A DNA stretch of 64,000 nt. It comes from Ailanthus altissimus. Lineage: Eukaryota; Streptophyta; Magnoliopsida; Sapindales; Simaroubaceae. Location of the stretch: positions 2,926,501-2,990,500 of the forward strand of contig OX327696.1 in the NCBI GenBank assembly GCA_946807835.1, written 5' to 3'. Under the pieces are notes generated by a model. It was not told the origin of the DNA. It saw nothing but the letters and a program-made list of their open reading frames with translations, and did no database searches. A program made the position numbers and the translations under genes. Of this stretch, positions 56,110-64,000 are shown piece by piece (position 1 is the first letter of the stretch; each line of letters opens with the position of its first letter).

Positions 56110-59100
56110 ATGAGCATACAGGGAGTCTCTTCCTATCCACCTTTCTCTCGTTGGAAATATGACATATTCTTAAGCTTTAGAGGGGAAGACACCCGCAAAA
56201 ACTTCACAGGCCATCTGTATGATGCATTGGATCGAAAAGGATTTAAGGTATTCAGAGATGACAATGAACTTGGGAGAGGAAAATCCATTTCACCTGAACT
56301 TTTTAAAGCAATTGAAGAATCGAGATCTTCAATTATTGTTTTCTCAAGAAACTATGCTTATTCCAATTGGTGCTTGGATGAACTTGTTAAGATTGTGCAA
56401 CTCAAGAAGGCTAATGATCAGCAAATGGTGTTTCCAATTTTCTATGATGTGGAACCAACTGTGGTGAGGAAACAAACAGGAAACTTCGGGAATGCTTTTA
56501 CTAAACACGAGCAAGACTTTAGGGAGAACATTAAAAAGGTGGAAGAATGGAGGACCACTTTGAAAGAGGTGGCAAGTCTATCCGGATGGGATTTGAAAGA
56601 TGGGTAAGCTATGATTTCTTCTTCTTTGTATTTAAGAGCTTAATTACAAAATATTAACTCACAATTATGAATGTGAGATTCATGTCTATCTTTCCAAATA
56701 TTCATGCATACATCATGTGATTCTCATTACAATTCTTACCACGCTACTATATATCATCATAGATAAAACCTAGTTAAAGCGAATGGGTCATAGAGAGTAT
56801 GTTCTTGAATGATTATTTTGGCACATTTTAGTATAAAATTTAATTCCAGCAAAAGATCGATAGGAATGCAATAATAGAAATGGACCTTTCCTGGTTTACT
56901 TGTTATGATTAAAAACTTTAATGCACATAAATTTGGATAGCTGTATATTTTATGTATACTAATATTATGTTGTCACTTATAGATGGCCTTAAGTTTATAG
57001 GTCAAATGGTTTCACTAACTTATCAAAGTTAAGGGTCCACATACATACCGTATGTAAATGAGAAAAACATCAATTTTTTAATAAATTTTATTCTATTCAC
57101 AATGTAGGAATGAGGCAGAATTTATTCAGAAAATTGTGGATTACATATCAAGAGTATTGAGGCCTACAACAACGATGACTCTTGATGACCTAGTAGGAAT
57201 AAATTCCCGTCTAGAGAAACTAACATTACTTATGGATACAAGTTCTAATGATAAACTCATGATTGGGATATGTGGTATGGGAGGACTTGGTAAGACAACA
57301 CTAGCAAGAGTTGTTTATTACTCCATGTCTTCTGAATTCGAAGGAAGAAGTTTTCTTGCCAATGTTAGAGAAAATTCGAAAAAAAATGGTCTGATTGCTT
57401 TACAAAAGCAACTTCTTTTTGAGATCCTCATGGAAAAACATGTTGACATATATAATGACTTTGATGGAATCCAAATGATAAAAAGCAGGTTGCAGTGCAA
57501 AAAGGTTCTTGTTGTTATCGATGATGTAAACCAATTGAACAAACTAGCTGGAAAGCATTCATGGTTTGGCCCAGGCAGTAGAATCCTTATTACAACAAGA
57601 GATGAGCATTTGCTAACAACGCATAGAATAGATAAAGTGTATAAAGCTGAGGCACTAAACGGTGATGAATCTCTTGAACTCTTTGGTATGAAAGCATTTG
57701 ATAGGAATCAAAATTTGGAGGATTATATGCAGTTAACCAAATTTTTTCTACGGTATGCTGGTGGTCTTCCATTAGCTCTCGAAGTTTTGAGTAAATTTTT
57801 ATTTGGTAGACCTGCTGATGAATGGAGAGGCGCCATGGAACGACTAAAGAGATATTCTGAAAATAATATCCTAGATGTACTTCAAATAAGTTTTGATGGG
57901 TTGCAAGTAATAGACAAGAAAATATTTCTTGATATTTCATGTTTCTTTAAAGGGAAACAGAGAGATTATGTAACAAAAATTCTTGAGGGTTGTGGTTTTT
58001 ACCCAGGTATTGGAATAGGTGTTCTCATTGAAAAACATTTAATCACTATTTCAGATCGCAATGTGCTGTGGATGCATGACTTGTTACAAGAAATGGGTCA
58101 ACAAATTGTGAAGAAAGAATCACCCGAGCCTGGAAAACGCAGCAGATTATGGGAGGCAGCAGATATACACCATGTGTTAAGCAAAAACACAGTAAGTGCT
58201 GAAGTGGATAACATGTTTTTCCAATACATAATCAGTTTCTCTCAAGCACTTACATCTATATGCAGGTTTATCAACCTGTTCATGCTCAATTCATAACATT
58301 TTGTCCAAAACCCGTATATGATCATCTTTTTTAATAATTTAAATTTCAAATTGCTTGAACTTCACTTTTTTCTTCTGATTTCTTTAATGATCCTTTGATT
58401 ATAATCTCAGGGTACTGAAGCAGTTGAAGGCATAGTACTTGACTTTCCTATAGGTGATCAGGTGCATTTTGATATAAGTGCTAAAGCCTTCTCAAAGATG
58501 ACCAACCTAAGACTGCTGAAAATCAATAATATGCAACTACCTGAACGCTTTGATTACATCTCCAATGAGTTACGATTACTTGAATGGCATGGATATCCTT
58601 CAAAATTCTTACCCTCAAATTTGCAACTAGATAAAACTGTGGAACTCAACATGTGCTACAGCCACATCAAACAACTATGGAATGGAATGAAAGTAAGAAT
58701 AACTTTCTTTTACTTGTTTCTGTTATTACTTTTAGTGAATAATTAATGATTATTTTATATTAAAAAACTTTTTCCCCTTTTTTCAACAGATGTTAAACAA
58801 GTTGAAATTCATGATATTCAGCCACTCCTTGAACTTGATAAAGACACCAGACTTCGCAGGGGCCCCAAATTTAGAGAACCTTATTCTTGAAGGATGTACA
58901 GAGTTGTGCGATATACACCCATCTTTGTTGGTTCACAGAAAGCTTATTGTACTGAATCTGAAGAACTGTACAAGTCTTAAGACTCTTCCGAGCAAGATCA
59001 ATATGGAATCTCTCAAAAAACTTGTACTTTCTGGTTGCACAAAATTGGAAACGTTTCCAGAGATTGTTGGGAGTATGGAATGTCTTTCAGAACTTCTTTT

Positions 59101-60885
59101 GGAAAGAACTGCTATTAAGGAACTACCATTGTCAGTTGAACACCTTACTGGACTTGTTTTGTTAAATTTGAAAGACAGTAAGAATCTCAAGTGTCTTCCA
59201 AGCAGAATAATTAACGGTTTAAAATGTCTTCAAGCACTCGTACTTTCCGGCTGCTCAAAATTGAAAATGTTTTCGGAGATTGGGGAAAGTATGGAATCTC
59301 TGACAGATTTATCTCTAGATGGAACTGCAATTACTGAAGTGCCACCGTCAGTTGAACTTTTAAGTGGACTTGTTAAGTTGAATTTAAAAAACTGCAAATA
59401 TCTTGCGAGACTTCCAACTACTGTGAATGGGCTGAAATCGCTTAAAACTCTCAATCTCTCTGGCTGCTCCAAACTTGATAATGTACCAGAGAATTTGGGA
59501 AAAGTAGAAAGTTTGGAGGAACTTGATGTGAGTGGAACTGCTATAAGACAACCGGTCTCGTCTATTTTCCTAATGAAGAATTTGAAAACATTATCTTTTC
59601 GCGGATGCAATGGACCATCTTCATCAATTTCATGGCATTTGCCTTTCCCCATGAATATGATGCAAAGGAGAAGTTCAGATCCCATGGCTCTGATGTTGCC
59701 TTCGCTGTCAGGTTTGTGCTCTTTAAAAAAATTGGATCTAAGTGATTGCAACCTTGGGGAAGGAGCAATTCTCAATGATATTTGCAACTTATTCTCTTTG
59801 AAGGAATTAGACCTTAGCAAAAACAATTTTGTTTCCTTACCTGGAACCTTGAATCGTCTTTCTAAGCTTCGAAGTATTAAGTTGGTGGATTGCAAGAAGC
59901 TTCAATCTCTGCCAGAACTTCCATCCAATATAGCAGAAATTATAGTAGATGGTTGTGCTTCACTGGAAACATTGTCAGATGCACTAAAATTATGTGAGTC
60001 AGAGTGCTCATTTATTAATTGTATAAACTGCTTGGGAGTGAACGACTACAACAAGTTTGCATTATCAATGCTTATACGATGGTTCCTTAAGGTCAGTCTC
60101 TTACTCATCTTCACTCACCTGGGTTAAATAGTATGCAACAATATGGCAATTTCTTTCTTTTTTTTTCTCTTAATTATTTACTATTTATTAATTTTCTTTT
60201 CTGTTTGCAGGTAGATTTAAAACCAAAAGAGAAGGTGAGCTTTGTTTTTCCTGGAAGTAGAATTCCAGAGTGGTTCAGATATCAAAATAAGTGCTCCTCA
60301 ATAAAAATAAAAAGGCCTCCAAATTTTTATAACAACAGAAAGTTGGTAGGATATGCTGTTTGCTCTGTTTTTGTTGTACATAAATATCCCGCCTTCGTCA
60401 TCAAAACTCATCCTATGCTCGTTTGCCACATTAATCCTGATGGAAAACATTCTTTTACCGGTTGCTTTACTAGTTTTACCCAGCAGTTCAATCAGGCTTT
60501 GTCAGACCATCTTTGGCTTCTCTATTTACATCGTCAAAACCACATTGATAGAATTTTACAAAGAGATTTTGGTTTAGAGATCTTAAATGAATACAGTGAC
60601 ATTGAGTTTTCATTCGAAACTTATGGAGCTCCAGCAGTGGAGGTTAAGTGCTGTGGTGTCCATCCAATATACGAGCAAGAAGTGGAACATTTGAACCAAA
60701 CAACAAACCAACGGAGTAGCTCTGCTTTCTTTAATCTGAGCGAATCCCAACCCAGTTTTGTTGGATCAACCACAGATGTTGCCACCACGTCTAAGCGAAG
60801 CCTTGCTGAGTATGTTGCTGCAATAGCTAGTGGAAGTGAATGGTTTGGTAAGGAACCTCAACCTAAAAGATTTAGGGAACTTTGA
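56110..60885 (+). CDS. TIR-NBS-LRR resistance protein (TNL gene 2), intact
   Basis: Intracellular immune receptor. Five exons: 56110-56603, 57108-58191, 58411-58692, 58790-60091, 60211-60885; all introns GT/AG; 3837 nt, open, 1278 residues. TIR is about residues 17-164: YDIFLSFRGEDTR, BB-loop L-G-R-G with Arg56, WCLDEL with presumed NADase Glu91. NB-ARC has P-loop GMGGLGKTT at 221-229, kinase-2 VLVVIDDV, GSRILITTRD, GGLPLALEVL and MHD at 487-489. LRRs span 527-1054, with a 71-72 residue module tandemly repeated. A C-JID-like domain begins near 1055 (SRIPEWFRYQNK), ending in a basic PQPKRFREL tail. TIR domains of this family cleave NAD+ on activation and signal through EDS1. Start fixed by an upstream in-frame stop. 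The last exon and 3' flank closely match the pseudogene at 3109. No damage seen. Confidence 0.94.
59021..59449 (+). repeat. Tandem three-LRR modules in TNL gene 2
   Basis: Module 1 is 59021-59236 (72 codons, LVLSGCTKLETFPEIV ...). Module 2 is 59237-59449 (71 codons, LVLSGCSKLKMFSEIG ...). The next module starts at 59450 with LNLSGCSKLDNVPENL. Each contains three LRRs with the landmarks L-x-L-S-G-C-x-K-L, R/G-T-A-I and N-G-L-K. TNL gene 1 has only one module before the NVPENL step. Confidence 0.85.
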
Positions 60886-62986
60886 AAACTCTCTCATTGT
60901 TTGATTATATTAAACACAATATGTTTAGTGATTGTGTTTTTTTCTTATTTAATAAATTTTTCATAAGGTGAGCATCATATTTGATACGATACTACTACCC
61001 TTAAAAGAGAACCTCTCTTTGCAGATGGGTTTAGAATTACAACTGAAGTTGCATTTGTAAATAAATACCTCAAAACTTGTTCAGATTGTGCCTCATGATG
61101 CATTTATCCTTAGTTCGATATATAATTGACTCAAAATCGAACCAATCACATGTTAGAACGTATCAAAACAGATGATTTTGGAAAATTTGAATAAGTTTGA
61201 TTCTTAACTTTAATCAATGTTTTTGTTCCTTTTAATTTTTTTTTAATTTCATAAAAAAATTAAACTGAACTAAATTAAATTGATGGATTTTTTAAGACAA
61301 AAATTAAAGTAAAATCGAGTCCAATAATTAACTTTTTCCCGATTTGACTCATTCCAAAAATGTCCACTTTGGATGAAATGTCTCTTGCAAGTGCCATTGT
61401 TATAGATGAGATTTAGGACTCATTTGTAGTTACAAATTTACTAGATGTAAATAATTTAGCATTCCAACTCTTTGTTTGGTAAAGAATATTTTAGTGAATT
61501 ATGTGAATTGGGTGCATTTGGCATTATTTTCAAAATAATGATTGTTAAAAGTTCTTTTAACATGAAATTAGTGCTTTTTGAGATTGGTATCTTCAATGCT
61601 ACAAACTTGTATTTTGTGATTTAATAAATAATTAGTGTTTTTTTTTCTTTCTTTCTTTTAGTGAGAGAATATGAAAGAAGAGAGTGGCAACTTTTTGGTG
61701 GTTGAGAAATAAACTAAACAAAATACTTTTAAGAGTCTACTCCTAAATTTGAGAAAAATATTTCTAAGATTAAATTATGAGTCTAATCGTTTGAAAAAAA
61801 AAAAGATCTTCAAGACAGTTTCAAAGGTTTGCAATTTGTGTAATACCCGATATTTTCGCGGGTACAAGACACACGTCAAAAATGGATGCTACTAATTCTA
61901 TTACAAAATTAAAGTATTGTACTTCTCATTTTTCATAGAAATTCGTCAAATATTTATTCATCAAACGAAAGGTTCTCAAAGTCTCTAGACAAAGATAAGT
62001 ATTTAAAATAAAGTCTCAACTTTTAGATCGTACTTACAACTCAAAGAAGACAATATTTAAAACAACTAGAGATATAATTTTCTCATATTAGGCAAAAGAT
62101 AGCTCTTTGAATGTCCAACTTCAAGGTAACTCACCTAACTAAAAATTAATCTATAAAAACTTTACTGACGAAAGGTGAGTCGTCGACTGAGTAAAACCAT
62201 TTATAATGTATGAGGGTTCTTATTCGACAGATTGCAAGCATTTTCAAAATATCATCAATAATATCAACAAAAAAATTTGATTTCAAATGTATCCAAGCAA
62301 AATTCTTCAATATCAGAAATCATTTCGTAAAATTGATTCAATAATAATTCTTATAAACTTTCATATAAAGAGGTTTCTATGTCATGTAGTATCACCTGTA
62401 CCCCCGGTGACCTAACCAATATCAAAATTTTGTAATGACACCTGTACCTCTGGTGACCCGACCAATTTTAGAATCTTACAATGTCACTTGTACCCTCAGT
62501 GACCTGACCAATAATCATTTATAGTGTACACTTTCATATGACTATAAACAATGAGCCAAAATATTTTCTTTAAATTTCAGATTCAATAATCAATTTCAAA
62601 TTCAGTAATCAATTTATTTCAAATATCATTACGTCAATTCCTTCATAATAACATAACTTGCAATAGTTTTGTAAACAATATCCAATTTTACGACTCAAAA
62701 TCGAACCTATAATTTTGAGTTATTGATTGGGGTGAAATGATTTTCGTAATTTAGATTTATTGCTGAATTTTTTTGTTTTCCAGCATTGCAATCACTATTT
62801 AGAATTTTATAACAAATTGAATTCTTGGAGATTTTCAGTGAAATAAAATTATTCAGAATCCTTATTATGTTAGTTTTTATATAGTAAAATATTGGTATAA
62901 AAATACATGTGTATCAGTACAGTTTATACAAAGAATTATACATGTTGTTAAATTCTCTATTTTTTTAGGATCTCACTTACGACTTA

Positions 62987-63034
<48 letters not shown>

Positions 63035-64000
63035 AAGTCCAAACTAAAGAATTCTTGATAAAAACTAAGCTTTTAAATAATCATTATGAAGTATAATTCA
63101 TTTAAAATAATCACATATATAAAACAAGTATTCAAAATGTCAATTTACTTATGGAAATACACTACTCATAAACTCAACATTTAATTTCTACTCAACATTT
63201 AATTTCTACTTCACATAATCTCTTTCTCATTTTTATTCTACATAACCTCTTCATAAACTATTTTCATTGCCAATTCACCACAAAAATATGTTAATTAGGT
63301 ATAATTCTGCATAATTATAAAATAATTATAGTAGAGGAATATACCTTCAATTAAGATATCAATCAACATTTAACTACCTTCTTCTTCTTCTTCTTATTCT
63401 TCTTATTTTTCAAATCAACACTTAGTTGCTCTATGGCTCAACACTCTCAACTCACATACACACTCTATTTTGATTCTTTTCAATTAATTAAAATACTCTT
63501 TCTCACATAGATGTCATCTATATATATAATATCTATTTGAGTAGTACATGATGATAAATTCACTCACTTAGGATTAACATGTTAGGTTTATGCATGAGTC
63601 ACCAAATTAGGTATTTGTTTGCTAAGTGATTGTGTTAGCTCACATTCAACACTACATGTGTACAAGTTATTGATGAATGGGTCATCAAGATAGGACCAAC
63701 ATAAAACTTCTATTGAACAACTATTAGTTTTTTAATTTTATAAATTTAAATACTTACTCAAAAATTATGAAACCACCCCAAATTTACTCAAGACACATAT
63801 ACTAGTTCACAATAAATCATTCAAGGACAATTTCATTGAGAAAGTATTTTAAAATAAATTTATTTTAAACATTTCATAATCTATCTATAAATTCTTAAAA
63901 TGGGGTTATCTTACTTAGAAAATCATAACATTTTGAAAATAATTAATTTAATTATGATATTTTAATATTATACTAGACATCTATAAGTTTAATATTTCAG
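60886..64000 (+). other. TNL 3' flank, duplicated unit (copy C)
   Basis: No gene. Colinear with 3931-4444 plus 7417-10765 and, for its first kilobase, with 50908-51940. It carries the empty site GTTAT (61399-61403) of the retrotransposon at 4445. A long (TA)n run at about 62989-63030 replaces a short one at about 9805-9815. The match continues to the window edge. Confidence 0.8.

Noticed and set aside
59230..59895. Minus-strand open frame of 221 residues over the LRR of TNL gene 2 (and similar ones at 38555-39016 and 57590-57940)
   Set aside because: Antisense shadows of repetitive coding exons; no motif of their own.

Overview
This is AT-rich plant nuclear DNA from a eudicot. Two intact TIR-NBS-LRR (TNL) disease-resistance genes with classical five-exon structure, broken copies of the same gene type, and Ty1/copia and Ty3/gypsy LTR retrotransposons fill most of the window. 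The TNL proteins look most like the 'TMV resistance protein N-like' genes of Sapindales such as citrus. That placement is from memory of the family and is weak.

Layout. 1-3108: 3' end of a Ty3/gypsy chromovirus with its 3' LTR, inserted in exon 4 of a TNL gene whose broken tail lies at 3109-3930. 4445-7416: non-autonomous LTR element in the TNL 3' flank. 7417-11430: the rest of that flank. 11690-12073: broken, two-exon SF3B4-like RRM gene. 15077-19023: an inverted LTR fragment and a second copy of the non-autonomous element. 19435-20545: TNL-type 5' flank with no gene behind it, partly duplicated in tandem. 21329-26685 and 28081-32931: two decayed copia elements with both LTRs. 33417-34813: TNL 5' flank. 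34814-40038: intact TNL gene 1, with a hAT-type element in intron 1. 40500-44581: minus-strand copia fragment with a long LTR. 45000-50118: gypsy and copia remnants, three copies of a short repeat and two SINE-like pieces. 50296-50907: a TNL remnant that lost most of its LRR. 52130-54148: minus-strand copia gag-protease-integrase. 56110-60885: intact TNL gene 2. 60886-64000: its 3' flank, matching 3931-4444 plus 7417-10765.

How it fits together. All TNL pieces are on the plus strand and share not only exons but also 5' and 3' flanks. The locus therefore grew by duplicating whole gene-plus-flank blocks, which retrotransposon insertions and deletions then broke. Both intact genes encode TIR, NB-ARC, LRR and a post-LRR C-JID-like domain. 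Their first exons (494 nt) and third exons (282 nt) are equal in length. They differ by about one three-LRR module (about 72 residues) in exon 4. No tRNA, rRNA, CRISPR array or bacterial-type operon was seen.
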